A DNA stretch of 32,978 bases from a virus. Under the pieces are notes generated by a model. The model was not told where the DNA came from, ran no database searches, and saw only the letters and a list, made by a program, of their open reading frames with translations. Both the position numbers and the translations under genes were made by a program. Shown in pieces: positions 20,932 through 29,002 of the stretch; positions within the stretch are counted from its first letter, which is position 1; the number at the start of each line of letters is the position of its first letter. The DNA is taken from positions 1-32,978 of IMG/VR virus record IMGVR_UViG_3300027734_000205; one strand, given 5' to 3'.

Positions 20932-22134
20932 ATGTCAAATTCGATCTTAACCATCGACATGATCACAAGAAAAGCTCTCGAGATCCTTGAGAACAACCTT
21001 GTGCTTACTCGTAACGTAAATCGCCAGTATGACGATTCTTTCGCTGTTGAAGGCGCAAAAATTGGTTCTACTCTCCGTATTCGTCTACCAGACCGCGCTT
21101 TGGTAACTGACGGTGCCGCCTTGCAAGTTCAAGACGACAACGAACAGTACACAACTTTGTCTGTTGCTAGTCAAAAGCACATTGGTGTTAACTTCACCTC
21201 TGCTGAATTGACAATGCAGTTAGATGACTTTGCAGAACGTGTTTTAAAACCGCGTATCTCTCAGTTGGCTTCTTCTATTGATGCTGACGTAGCTAACAGC
21301 TACAAAGCTATCTATAGCTCAGTTGGTACGCCTGGTACAACTCCAGCTACTTCTTTGGTTCTGTTGCAAGCTCAACAAAAACTGAACGAAAACGCTGCTG
21401 TTATGTCCCCACGTTACGCTACTGTTAACCCAGCAGCTAACGCAGGTTTGGTTGAAGGCATGAAAGGTCTGTTTAATCCTACAGACACAATCAGCCGTCA
21501 GTTCAAGAATGGCATGATGGGTATGGGTGTATTGGGCTTTGAAGAAATCAACATGAGCCAATCTATTAAGCAACATACAACTGGTTCTTGGGGTACAACT
21601 ATCACTGTAACTTCAACAGTTGCTACTGAAGGTCAAGCTACTTTAGGTATTAGCTTTACTGGTTCTAGCAAGACTTGGAACGTAGGTGATGTATTCACTA
21701 TTGCTAGTGTTTACGCAGTTAACCCACAAACCCGTGAGTCAACAGGTAGCCTGCAACAGTTCACCGTAACTGCTGCTGCAACTGGTTCTTCTACAGCTAC
21801 ATTGTCTATTAGCCCAGCTATCTACACATCTGCTAACGCTCTTGCAACTGTGGATTCATTCCCAGTAGCTACTGCTGTAGTAACAATGGTAGGTTCAGCT
21901 TCTAGCCAGTACGCTCAAAACTTGGTTTACCACAAAGATGCGATCACTTTTGCGACCGCTGACTTGTTGTTACCACAAGGTGTTGACATGGCTTCCCGCC
22001 AAGTTCACAACGGTATCTCTATGCGTGTTGTACGTCAGTATGACATCAATAATGACCGTTTACCTTGCCGTATTGACGTATTGTATGGCTTTAGCACGAT
22101 TCGTCCAGCAATGGCTTGCCGTATCTGGGGCTAA
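20932..22134 (+). CDS. Major capsid (coat) protein, P22 gp5-like
   Basis: This 400-residue HK97-fold coat starts with MITRKALEILENNLVLTRNV and NRQYDDSFAVEGAKIGSTLR, typical of the P22 coat family. Residues about 218-323 form a beta-rich insert rich in Thr/Ser/Ala, in the place of the P22 I-domain (telokin-like). The C-terminus returns to the coat core (DMASRQVHNGISMRVVRQYD, RIDVLYGFSTIRPAMACRIWG shortened). TAGGACTTT precedes the ATG, and a strong terminator follows. A GroES-like helper upstream and scaffold just before fit its folding needs. Confidence 0.93.
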   Translation: MSNSILTIDMITRKALEILENNLVLTRNVNRQYDDSFAVEGAKIGSTLRIRLPDRALVTDGAALQVQDDNEQYTTLSVASQKHIGVNFTSAELTMQLDDFAERVLKPRISQLASSIDADVANSYKAIYSSVGTPGTTPATSLVLLQAQQKLNENAAVMSPRYATVNPAANAGLVEGMKGLFNPTDTISRQFKNGMMGMGVLGFEEINMSQSIKQHTTGSWGTTITVTSTVATEGQATLGISFTGSSKTWNVGDVFTIASVYAVNPQTRESTGSLQQFTVTAAATGSSTATLSISPAIYTSANALATVDSFPVATAVVTMVGSASSQYAQNLVYHKDAITFATADLLLPQGVDMASRQVHNGISMRVVRQYDINNDRLPCRIDVLYGFSTIRPAMACRIWG

Positions 22135-22142
22135 ACCTAAAT

Positions 22143-22167
22143 GCTCCCGCGCAAGCGGGGGCTTTTT
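22143..22167 (+). terminator. Intrinsic terminator after the coat gene
   Basis: GCTCCCGC (22143-22150), a GCAA tetraloop and GCGGGGGC (22155-22162) form an 8-bp stem followed by TTTTT (22163-22167). It would end most coat messages, with some read-through to the next genes. Confidence 0.88.
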
Positions 22168-22193
22168 AAACTTATTTTTTAAGGAAACATATC

Positions 22194-22604
22194 ATGGCAC
22201 TACCTAATGGCGCTGGCGGTTACCAACTTGGTGACGGCAATTTATCCGAAGTAGATTTACTGATTCAACCTGCTCCTGTGTCTTTGACTACTGGTGTAAC
22301 CTTGACTGCTGCTCAAGTATCAAATGGCATCATTCTTGGTAACCCAGGAACAAGCGCAGTTTCTTATCAACTTCCTACTTGTGCTGATTTGGATGCGTTA
22401 ATTTCTAGCGCAAAACCAAATAGCTCGTTTGATTTTAACGTAATTAACGTAGATGGAAGTTCATCTGGCGTTGTTACTTTAACAACAAACACTGGTTGGA
22501 CTTTGGTTGGTCTGATGACTGTTGTTGCTACTGCTGGTACAGCACAAGCTTTCCGCGCCCGTAAAACAGGCGACGCAGCTTGGACTCTTTACCGTATAGC
22601 TTAA
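22194..22604 (+). CDS. Decoration-like structural protein (136 aa)
   Basis: This 136-residue protein is beta-rich and begins MALPNGAGGYQLGDGNLSEV. The Val/Thr-rich core (VSLTTGVTLTAAQVSNGIIL) and closing AGTAQAFRARKTGDAAWTLY suggest a compact head surface protein; similar proteins follow coat genes in other phages. It is bracketed by two strong terminators, so its message level may be set separately. TTAAGGAAACATATC precedes the ATG. Role inferred. Confidence 0.65.
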   Translation: MALPNGAGGYQLGDGNLSEVDLLIQPAPVSLTTGVTLTAAQVSNGIILGNPGTSAVSYQLPTCADLDALISSAKPNSSFDFNVINVDGSSSGVVTLTTNTGWTLVGLMTVVATAGTAQAFRARKTGDAAWTLYRIA

Positions 22605-22612
22605 TGTAATAT

Positions 22613-22636
22613 CCCACCCTTCGGGGTGGGTTTTTT
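22613..22636 (+). terminator. Intrinsic terminator
   Basis: CCCACCC (22613-22619), a TTCG tetraloop and GGGTGGG (22624-22630) are followed by six T. This is a textbook terminator between two decoration-like genes. Confidence 0.92.
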
Positions 22637-22647
22637 AAGGAAAAATT

Positions 22648-23064
22648 ATGCCAAATACACAAGCAAGCGGCGTCGCATATAGCGACCCCGAATTTACTAT
22701 TTGCTACGCAAGCCAAGAACTTGGTTATAGCACAGCCGCTCAAGGCACTGTGACACAAGCAACAGATAAATCTACAGGGGTAACTCTAAACAAATCTGCT
22801 GGTCGTATCACAATGAACAACGCCGCTTTAGCTGGGGCTACCGCAGTATCTTTTACGTTAACCAATAGCTTGATCTCCGCAAATGACACAATCATTGTGT
22901 GCGTTTCTAGTAATACTACTGGTAGCGCTGCTGGGGCTTACACTACTTACGTTTCTTATTTAGCTGCGGGTTCTGCTTTGATTACTTTGCGAAATTTAAC
23001 TGCTTCTACTTCATATTCTGAAGCCGTTATTATCAATTTTGCTATTATTCACGGCGCATCGTAA
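22648..23064 (+). CDS. Decoration-like / minor structural protein (138 aa)
   Basis: This 138-residue beta protein contains GTVTQATDKSTGVTLNKSAG, RITMNNAALAGATAVSFTLT and AVIINFAII, a pattern I remember from many environmental phages as a structural protein near the coat gene. The ATG follows TTAAGGAAAAATT. It is separated from neighbours by hairpins on both sides. Probably a head or neck surface protein; function not proven. Confidence 0.7.
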   Translation: MPNTQASGVAYSDPEFTICYASQELGYSTAAQGTVTQATDKSTGVTLNKSAGRITMNNAALAGATAVSFTLTNSLISANDTIIVCVSSNTTGSAAGAYTTYVSYLAAGSALITLRNLTASTSYSEAVIINFAIIHGAS

Positions 23065-23067
23065 TAA

Positions 23068-23091
23068 ATAGGGGGTTTAATTACCCCCTAT
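23068..23091 (+). terminator. Hairpin without T-run
   Basis: ATAGGGGG (23068-23075) and CCCCCTAT (23084-23091) pair around an 8-nt loop. No T-run follows, so this may protect the 3' end or slow polymerase rather than terminate. Confidence 0.45.
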
Positions 23092-23106
23092 CTAATTGAA
23101 AAAATC

Positions 23107-23310
23107 ATGCCTATAATTTATTTGAAGCATCCTGACCACGGAACTAAAGTGGCAACAATGGAATTAGAAGCAGAATTTGATGAAAAAAATGGTTGGGAAC
23201 GCTATACTTTAGGTACGCAACCTGAAGTTTTAGTTGAAGTAATAGAAAAAATTATTGCGGCTCCTGTTAACACACTGGAAGTAAAAAGACGTCGTAAAAC
23301 CGCACAGTAA
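23107..23310 (+). CDS. Small conserved phage protein (67 aa)
   Basis: The 67-residue product MPIIYLKHPDHGTKVATMEL...WERY, with a basic VKRRRKTAQ tail, matches a small phage protein type (HPxHGTKxATMxxEA...GWxRY...RRRR) that I recall beside coat and tail genes. The start lacks a clear Shine-Dalgarno site. Function unknown. Confidence 0.7.
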   Translation: MPIIYLKHPDHGTKVATMELEAEFDEKNGWERYTLGTQPEVLVEVIEKIIAAPVNTLEVKRRRKTAQ

Positions 23311-23320
23311 GGAGTAGGCT

Positions 23321-24034
23321 ATGGCGACAACCGCCGGTGATCAAATTAATGCAGCATTACGTTTAATCGGTATGCTTGCCGAGGGTGAAACGCCTTCTGC
23401 CAATACTTCACAAGATGCTTTGAACGCTTTGAATCAAATGATTGATTCATGGAATACTGAACGTCTATCAGTTTTTTCTACCCAAGATCAAGTATTTACT
23501 TGGACTCCTAATCAGATTCATAGAACATTAGGCCCAACAGGTGACTTTGCGGGTAATCGCCCTATTTTGCTTGATGATTCCACTTATTTTAAAGATCCTA
23601 CTAATGGGATTTCGTTTGGTATTAAGATTATTAACCAACAACAATACGATGGCATTGCGGTTAAAACAGTAACTTCCACCTATCCACAAGTGATGTGGAT
23701 TAATATGGATTACCCTAATATTGATATGTATGTATACCCAGTGCCTACAAAAGCATTGGAATGGCATTTTATTTCGGTTACTGAATTAGACCAACCCGCT
23801 AATCTTTCAACTAATTTGACTTTCCCGCCTGGCTATTTAAGATGTTTTAAATACAATTTGGCTTGTGAAATAGCTACCGAATTTGGCATTGAGCCACCTT
23901 CAAACGTAGCTCGTATTGCCATGACTTCTAAGCGCAATTTAAAACGCATTAATAATCCTGACGATATTATGTCGTTGCCTTATAGCATTGTAGCTACGCG
24001 TCAACGCTTTAACATCTTTGCTGGTAATTATTAA
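23321..24034 (+). CDS. P22 gp4-like tail accessory factor
   Basis: This 237-residue protein carries the P22 gp4-type features: an N-terminal helical TAGDQINAALRLIGMLAEGE followed by ALNALNQMIDSWNTERLSVF, and later PQVMWINMDYPNIDMYVYPV. The family binds the portal ring after packaging and forms the first tail layer; P22 gp4 is 166 residues, so this one is longer, as in related phages. AAGGAGTAGG precedes the ATG and its stop overlaps the next start (TAATG). Confidence 0.85.
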   Translation: MATTAGDQINAALRLIGMLAEGETPSANTSQDALNALNQMIDSWNTERLSVFSTQDQVFTWTPNQIHRTLGPTGDFAGNRPILLDDSTYFKDPTNGISFGIKIINQQQYDGIAVKTVTSTYPQVMWINMDYPNIDMYVYPVPTKALEWHFISVTELDQPANLSTNLTFPPGYLRCFKYNLACEIATEFGIEPPSNVARIAMTSKRNLKRINNPDDIMSLPYSIVATRQRFNIFAGNY

Positions 24035-25473
24035 TGAAATCGCATATTTTGGGGCAATCTTATGTTGCCCGCAGCGTCAACGCGGCGGACGATGTAATGA
24101 TGAACTTGTTTCCAGAAGCTACGCCAAATGAAGGCAAAGAAAACGGTTTTTTAAATAGAGCGCCAGGGATGCGTAAACTTGCCACAATTGGCAAAGGCCC
24201 AATCCGCGCTCTATGGGCGCATCAGACTAACGGTGCCGACGCTTACGTTGTATCAGGCAATGAAGTTTTTAAAATTGACAACGGGTATTACCCTACTAAA
24301 TTAGGCAATATTGCTGGATCAGGCCCAGTGTCCATTGCTGACAATGGTACACAACTGTTTTTTGCTGCTAATCCTCAAGGCTATATCTATGATGAAGTAG
24401 CTAACACTTTTACCCAAATTACTGACCCCGACTTCCCCGGCGCAGTAACTGTAGGCTACCTAGATGGCTATTTTGTATTTAACGAGCCAGATAGCCAAAG
24501 AATTTGGGTTACTGAGATATTTGACGGTACTTTAATTGACCCTTTAGCGTTTGCTAGTGCTGAAGGCTCACCAGACTTAGTTCAAGCCATTAACGTAGAT
24601 CAACGTGAGCTTTGGGTATTTGGTACAGACACCATTGAGGTGTGGTACAACGCAGGTACGGCTAATTTCCCTTTTGCGCGCATTCAGGGCGCTTTTAATG
24701 AGTTAGGGTGCCTAGCCCCTTACTCCGTAGCAAAACTTGATAACACGTTGTTTTGGCTTGGTAATGACCCGCGTGGTTATGGCATCATTTATCGTGGTGA
24801 AGGCTATCGTGGCAAACGCGTATCAACACACGCTATTGAGTACGCCATCCAAAGCTACGGCGATGTATCAAACGCTATTGCCTACACTTATCAACAAGAA
24901 GGTCATGCTTTTTATGTATTAATATTCCCTACAGTTAATAAGACTTGGGTTTACGATGTGTCCACAGGCGCATGGCATGAACGTGCAGGCTTTGAAAACG
25001 GCTACTTTACGCGTCATCGTTCCAACTGCCAAATGAATTATCAAAGCCAAACCATTGTTGGCGACTATTTAAACGGCAATTTATATGCTTTTGACTTAGA
25101 TGTTTATGACGATAATGGTGCAATGCAAAAATGGGTTCGTTCTTGGAGAGCGCTTCCTACAGGAACTAACAACTTAAAACGTACTGCTCAACACACATTA
25201 CAGCTTGATTGCGAAGCAGGCGTAGGTACAAATACAGGGCAAGCGCAAGATCCACAAGTCATGCTTCGTTGGTCAGATGATGGCGGCCATACTTGGTCAA
25301 ATGAACATTGGGTATCGGTTGGCAAGATTGGTGAATATTATCGCCGTGCTATTTGGCGTCGACTTGGCATGACAATTAAGCTTCGTGACCGCGTGTATGA
25401 AATTTCAGGCACAGACCCATCCAAAATGGTAATTATGGGCGCTGAATTAATATTGAGCGGTACAAATGCCTAG
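24034..25473 (+). CDS. P22 gp10-like tail hub / packaged DNA stabilisation protein
   Basis: This 479-residue protein is close to P22 gp10 (472). It begins MKSHILGQSYVARSVNAADD and then VMMNLFPEATPNEGKENGFL, with a repeated beta-propeller-like body (VSGNEVFKIDNGYYPTKLGN, LFWLGNDPRGYGIIYRGEGY) and the closing WRRLGMTIKLRDR. The protein plugs the portal channel below gp4 and holds the packaged DNA. It overlaps gp4-like by TAATG and the next small gene by 8 nt. Confidence 0.87.
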   Translation: MKSHILGQSYVARSVNAADDVMMNLFPEATPNEGKENGFLNRAPGMRKLATIGKGPIRALWAHQTNGADAYVVSGNEVFKIDNGYYPTKLGNIAGSGPVSIADNGTQLFFAANPQGYIYDEVANTFTQITDPDFPGAVTVGYLDGYFVFNEPDSQRIWVTEIFDGTLIDPLAFASAEGSPDLVQAINVDQRELWVFGTDTIEVWYNAGTANFPFARIQGAFNELGCLAPYSVAKLDNTLFWLGNDPRGYGIIYRGEGYRGKRVSTHAIEYAIQSYGDVSNAIAYTYQQEGHAFYVLIFPTVNKTWVYDVSTGAWHERAGFENGYFTRHRSNCQMNYQSQTIVGDYLNGNLYAFDLDVYDDNGAMQKWVRSWRALPTGTNNLKRTAQHTLQLDCEAGVGTNTGQAQDPQVMLRWSDDGGHTWSNEHWVSVGKIGEYYRRAIWRRLGMTIKLRDRVYEISGTDPSKMVIMGAELILSGTNA

Positions 25474-25642
25474 TAACTTAACCACTATTCCTGCACCTAG
25501 AGTTCCATTAATAGATCCTACTACAGGATTAATTTCTAACGAATGGTATCGTTTTTTCTTTAATTTATACACGTTAACTGGGGCAGGTGGAAATTCTATT
25601 TCTTTGTCAGATTTGCAACTTAATCCGCCATCTATAGATTAA
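25466..25642 (+). CDS. Small tail-region protein (58 aa)
   Basis: The 58-residue product MPSNLTTIPAPRVPLIDPTT...ISNEWYRFFFNLYTLTGA has a conserved phage motif (I-S-x-E-W-Y-R-F-F-x-N-L) that I recall from small genes next to tail proteins. It overlaps the gp10-like stop by 8 nt. Function unknown. Confidence 0.8.
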   Translation: MPSNLTTIPAPRVPLIDPTTGLISNEWYRFFFNLYTLTGAGGNSISLSDLQLNPPSID

Positions 25643-25667
25643 GTATGTTTTTTTATGCCTACCCTTC

Positions 25668-25676
25668 TGATACACT
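25668..25676 (+). promoter_or_regulatory. Possible extended -10 promoter before fibre genes
   Basis: TGATACACT (TGn plus TACACT) lies 25 nt upstream of the first fibre gene's ATG, after the preceding stop. The -35 region is only a T-run. Weak call. Confidence 0.3.
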
Positions 25677-25700
25677 AGCACGAAAGCTACGAGGTAATTT

Positions 25701-26639
25701 ATGTCAACATTTTTAACCCCATCCCCTAAGCAACAATTTTTTACCGATGCCGGTGTTCCTTTGGTAGGTGGTAAAGTCTATACCTATGCGGCTGGGACTT
25801 CTACACCGTTAGCAACATATCAAGATTCAACAGGCGTAACTTCAAACACTAACCCTGTTATTTTAAACTCCCGCGGCGAAGCTAATATTTGGCTTGCGCC
25901 TAGTTTGTCGTATAAATTTATTCTTAAAGATTCAGCCGACGCAATTATTTGGACTGTAGATAATATCAATATTGGTATTAACTTTGGTAACGTCATTATT
26001 ACTGGCGGGTCAATTAATAGCACCGTTATTGGCAATATTAGCCCCGCCGCAGGTTCATTTACCGATCTTTCCGCAAGTGGCACCGTTACCTTTAATTCCA
26101 CAAGTCAAATGCAAATCCCTTCTGGTTTGACTTCAGAACGCACAACAACGCCTGTAGATGGAATGTTGCGGTTTAATACTACCGTAGGTGAATATGAGGG
26201 TAATATTTCAGTTGCAGGGCAAAGTATTTCATCCATAGTTAACTCAGGATCACCTGCTACTACAGCAACCTTAACTACTTCATCTCCGCATGGCCTGTCA
26301 AATGGCGCTTACATTACAGTAAGTGGAGCTATTCCTACTAACTATAACGGTTCGTATAACATTACCTACATTAGCACTACCTCATTTAGTTATGTTATGG
26401 CGTCAAGCCCAGGCGGCAGTGCTTCAACGGTTGGTAGCTATGTAGCGCATCTATGGGCGCAAATTGGTGGTGGCGCTACAGGTAGCAATAATGATCAAAT
26501 TTTTGTAGAAAATGGTCAGAACGTAACCGCTAGTTATTCAATCCCTGTAGGCAAAAATGCTTCTAGTGTTGGCCCAATTACTATCAATTCAGGCGTATCT
26601 GTAACAGTTCCTAGCGCTAGTCGCTGGGTAATTCTTTAA
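25701..26639 (+). CDS. Tail fibre protein, virion-binding module
   Basis: This 312-residue protein begins with a virion-binding domain: SPKQQFFTDAGVPLVGGKVY, TYAAGTSTPLATYQDSTGVT and VILNSRGEANIWL (residues about 8-65), the pattern of podophage tail-fibre N-termini. Residues 95-150 hold repeats such as GNISPAAGSFTDLSASG. The C-terminus (ASYSIPVGKNASSVGPITIN then SGVSVTVPSASRWVIL) is a common fibre end. ACGAGGTAATTT precedes the ATG. It is the only fibre gene here with a virion-binding N-terminus, so the shorter following genes probably attach through it. Confidence 0.85.
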   Translation: MSTFLTPSPKQQFFTDAGVPLVGGKVYTYAAGTSTPLATYQDSTGVTSNTNPVILNSRGEANIWLAPSLSYKFILKDSADAIIWTVDNINIGINFGNVIITGGSINSTVIGNISPAAGSFTDLSASGTVTFNSTSQMQIPSGLTSERTTTPVDGMLRFNTTVGEYEGNISVAGQSISSIVNSGSPATTATLTTSSPHGLSNGAYITVSGAIPTNYNGSYNITYISTTSFSYVMASSPGGSASTVGSYVAHLWAQIGGGATGSNNDQIFVENGQNVTASYSIPVGKNASSVGPITINSGVSVTVPSASRWVIL

Positions 26640-26648
26640 GGAAACATT

Positions 26649-26867
26649 ATGTCATCAGTCATAATTTCAGGGGATACAAGCGGTACAATTACCGTAGCGG
26701 CTCCTGCCACCGCTGGTTCAAATACAATTACGCTTCCTGCGGTAACAGGTAATGCACTTGTTTCTACTGCGGTATCGGCATCAACTACAAACACAGTAAC
26801 CAATAAAATTGCTATTAATATTGGTGGCACCGTTTATTATTTATTAGCTTCTACTTCAGGAACTTAA
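26649..26867 (+). CDS. Short tail-fibre segment protein (72 aa)
   Basis: This 72-residue Thr/Ala/Val-rich protein (MSSVIISGDTSGTITVAAPA TAG, shortened) resembles fibre shaft segments that begin MSxVxISGDTSGxIT in other phages. It has the TTTAAGGAAACATT leader shared with several late genes. It lacks a virion-binding domain and may be a trimmed copy or a separate shaft piece. Confidence 0.6.
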   Translation: MSSVIISGDTSGTITVAAPATAGSNTITLPAVTGNALVSTAVSASTTNTVTNKIAINIGGTVYYLLASTSGT

Positions 26868-26869
26868 TT

Positions 26870-27418
26870 ATGACCGCGACAATTAACGCATCTACAAGTT
26901 CGGGCATTATACAAACGGCTGATACTAGCGGTGATTTAGCCTTGCAAAGCAATGGCACGACTAAATTGACCGTAAGCTCTACTGGTGCAACTATTACTGC
27001 CTTAACCGTATCAGGCGCTACTACTGTATCAAGCAGCGGGATAACTTTTTCAAATGCAAGTACACAAACTGTAGCTAGCCCGTTTTCTAAAAGTTTTGTT
27101 TCATCTAATCAATCTATTCCAACTGCGTCAGGGCAAACATTTACTGTTGCACATGGTCTTGGTGTAGTTCCTAAAATTTTACGATTGGTAGCTGTTTGTT
27201 TAACAGCACAATATGGATGGACTGTTGGCGCAGAAGGTGAAATTACAATGAATGGAACAACCAACGGCAATCTTCAAAATATTGGAGTGCTGGCAGATGT
27301 TACAAATGTTTATTACGCTGCTGGAAGCGGAATAAACATAATAAATAATTCCAGCGGTGATAATGTAAGCATTTTAAACAATTCAAATTTTGCATTAAAA
27401 ATTTACGCTTACGCATAA
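26870..27418 (+). CDS. Tail fibre protein (182 aa)
   Basis: This 182-residue protein has a Thr/Ser-rich N-terminus typical of fibre shafts (SGIIQTADTSGDLALQSNGT, TKLTVSSTGATITALTV). From residue about 85 a beta domain begins with FTVAHGLGVVPKILRLVAVC, the kind found at fibre tips, ending NNSNFALKIYAYA. It follows the 72-residue gene after 2 nt. Likely a receptor-facing fibre component. Confidence 0.75.
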   Translation: MTATINASTSSGIIQTADTSGDLALQSNGTTKLTVSSTGATITALTVSGATTVSSSGITFSNASTQTVASPFSKSFVSSNQSIPTASGQTFTVAHGLGVVPKILRLVAVCLTAQYGWTVGAEGEITMNGTTNGNLQNIGVLADVTNVYYAAGSGINIINNSSGDNVSILNNSNFALKIYAYA

Positions 27419-27427
27419 GGATAGAAA

Positions 27428-27580
27428 ATGACACACAGAATTGTAGTAGATTTACAGACTAGCACAATTACTCAAGTGGAATATACAGCAGAAGAACAAG
27501 CTGTTTATGATGCAGCCGTAGCCGCACAAGTTGTTGAAACGCCTGTTAAAACATTAGCAGAACCAATTAAAGAGGTTTAA
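27428..27580 (+). CDS. Small tail-fibre-associated protein (50 aa)
   Basis: The 50-residue product MTHRIVVDLQTSTITQVEYT and AEEQAVYDAAVAAQ looks like short phage proteins (x-VVDLxTG-x-x-x-x-x-x-LTxxE) found next to fibre genes, sometimes linked to fibre assembly. ATAAGGATAG precedes the ATG. Role inferred from context. Confidence 0.65.
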   Translation: MTHRIVVDLQTSTITQVEYTAEEQAVYDAAVAAQVVETPVKTLAEPIKEV

Positions 27581-27582
27581 TT

Positions 27583-28209
27583 ATGTCATTAGTTCTTAGT
27601 GGTGATTCACCCAATTTAACAAGCGCTACGTTAACTACGCCTACAATAACTACGCCTACAATAACTGGCGGAACATTATCAAGCCCAACAATAACCACGC
27701 CAACACTTAATAGTCCTACAATTAACACCCCAACAATGGGTGGTAGCGTGATTACTAATGGAACTGCCGTAGCTTCTACAAGTGGTACAAGCATTGACTT
27801 TACTGGTATTCCTAGTTGGGTAAAGAGTATTACTGTGATATTTAATGGTGTAAGTTTAAACGCTAGTAGCGCGCCTTTAATTCAATTAGGAACTTCAGGG
27901 GGAATTATATCTACTGGATATTCTTCTTCAAGCTATCAAAATGTTGGTAATGCTTCAATTTCTTCGACAGCAGGATTTTGTATTTACGAAAATACAAGTG
28001 GGCAAGAATGTAGTGGAAGTTATGTTATAAATTTGTTAAGTTCAGGAATTTGGGCTGGCGGCGGGAATCATTGCAGAGAAACTTCGCCAGCTATGAAAGT
28101 GTCTGCTGGCAGACTTACTGGTGCTGGAACAATAGACCGTGTTCGCATCACCACAGTAAACGGTACAGATACCTTTGATGCTGGTTCTATTAATATCCAA
28201 TACGGGTAA
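27583..28209 (+). CDS. Tail fibre tip protein with T-P-T-I repeat neck
   Basis: This 208-residue protein has residues about 10-55 made of short repeats (TTPTI, TTPTI, TGGTLSSPTI, NSPTINTPT). The tip domain starts at TSIDFTGIPSWVKSITVIFN and ends NIQYG, a fibre head common in bacteriophages. Pentapeptide-like T-P-T-I repeats probably form a beta-helical or extended neck. AGAGGTTTAATT precedes the ATG. It is a candidate receptor-binding protein. Confidence 0.8.
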   Translation: MSLVLSGDSPNLTSATLTTPTITTPTITGGTLSSPTITTPTLNSPTINTPTMGGSVITNGTAVASTSGTSIDFTGIPSWVKSITVIFNGVSLNASSAPLIQLGTSGGIISTGYSSSSYQNVGNASISSTAGFCIYENTSGQECSGSYVINLLSSGIWAGGGNHCRETSPAMKVSAGRLTGAGTIDRVRITTVNGTDTFDAGSINIQYG

Positions 28210-28212
28210 GTT

Positions 28213-28554
28213 ATGACTGTTTACGTCAAAGTTCTCATTCCTGCCAAGATTGCTGAAAATGCTCAAACCACGCAATACACTGCGGGGAACAACATTACCA
28301 CTATTATTGACAAGTTTACGGCTACTAACTTTAGCGGCTCTAGCGCTACTATTAGCGTTAATATTGTTACTGAGGCTGATACAGCAGGCAATCAGAATTT
28401 AATTATTAAGACTAAGAGCTTGACCGCAGGCGAAACGTACACGTTTCCAGAGATTGTTGGGCAAGCACTAGAGCCAGCAGGGTTTATATCTACTATTGCT
28501 AGTGCAGCTAGTGCTATCAATATTCGGTCTAACGGACGTGAGATTTCAAACTAA
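28213..28554 (+). CDS. Tail-region structural protein (113 aa)
   Basis: This 113-residue protein contains LIPAKIAENAQTTQYTAGNN, IDKFTATNFSGSSATISVNI and TLTAGETYTFPEIVGQ-like text (here LTAGETYTFPEIVGQALEPA). From memory this beta-sandwich protein recurs in phage tail clusters. It could be a fibre or tail-tip component. It overlaps the next small frame by TAATG. Confidence 0.7.
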   Translation: MTVYVKVLIPAKIAENAQTTQYTAGNNITTIIDKFTATNFSGSSATISVNIVTEADTAGNQNLIIKTKSLTAGETYTFPEIVGQALEPAGFISTIASAASAINIRSNGREISN

Positions 28555-28649
28555 TGGAACATATTTTACATAGCTATGCTAATAATACGAATGAAAATGC
28601 TATTATGCTCATAATTACTATTCAATCAAACAAAGTGCGAGGCGCGTAA
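28554..28649 (+). CDS. Possible small protein (31 aa) coupled on both sides
   Basis: A 31-codon frame (MEHILHSYANNTNENAIMLI and onward) overlaps both neighbours as TAATG, the same coupling used elsewhere in the operon. The AT-rich DNA also holds an extended -10 (TGCTATTAT at 28598-28606), so the stretch may instead be a promoter leader. Not proven. Confidence 0.3.
   Translation: MEHILHSYANNTNENAIMLIITIQSNKVRGA
28598..28606 (+). promoter_or_regulatory. Possible extended -10 promoter before the cupin gene
   Basis: TGC followed by TATTAT is a good extended -10 (five of six bases), with no clear -35. Transcription would start near 28613 and read the cupin, hydroxylase and ejection genes. Prediction from sequence only. 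Confidence 0.4.
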
Positions 28650-28999
28650 TGCAGTGTATTAGCGAACTACATAAGATAATGGAAGGCACTTTTGAGATTG
28701 ATCTTGGTGTTATACATAACTTTTCTGACGGTTTATACGCCAAACAGATAGTTATTCCTAAAGGGTATGTAGTTGGTCAACACGCTCATAAATACAGTCA
28801 TTTAAGCATTTTGGCTAAAGGTAAAGTAATTGTAAAAACAGACTTGGGCGAAAAAGAATATACGGCTCCCGCTTGTTTAGAGATAAAAAAAGGCGTCCAT
28901 CACGCTGTTGAAGCGTTAGAAGACACCGTTTGGTTTTGTATTCACGCTACAGACGAAACAGACCCTGACAAAATAGACAACGTATTGATTGAGGATTGA
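28649..28999 (+). CDS. Cupin-fold protein
   Basis: This 116-residue single-domain cupin has motif 1 as GYVVGQHAHKYSHLSILAKG (His45, His47, His51) and motif 2 around EIKKGVHHAVEALED (His84/His85). The closing WFCIHATDETDPDKID recurs in phage cupins from memory. Its metal-binding residues look intact. It lies 3 nt before an oxygenase-like gene in the tail block. It could bind a metal and a small molecule or sugar; function unknown. CGAGG precedes the ATG. Confidence 0.85.
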   Translation: MQCISELHKIMEGTFEIDLGVIHNFSDGLYAKQIVIPKGYVVGQHAHKYSHLSILAKGKVIVKTDLGEKEYTAPACLEIKKGVHHAVEALEDTVWFCIHATDETDPDKIDNVLIED

Positions 29000-29002
29000 G
29001 AA

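Noticed and set aside
27567-27794. Minus-strand frame opposite the fibre repeats
   Set aside because: It is the mirror of the T-P-T-I repeats (Val/Gly repeats) and has no start signal.
27583-28209. Diversity-generating retroelement target
   Set aside because: Fibre tip genes are common targets, but no reverse transcriptase or template repeat is visible in the window.
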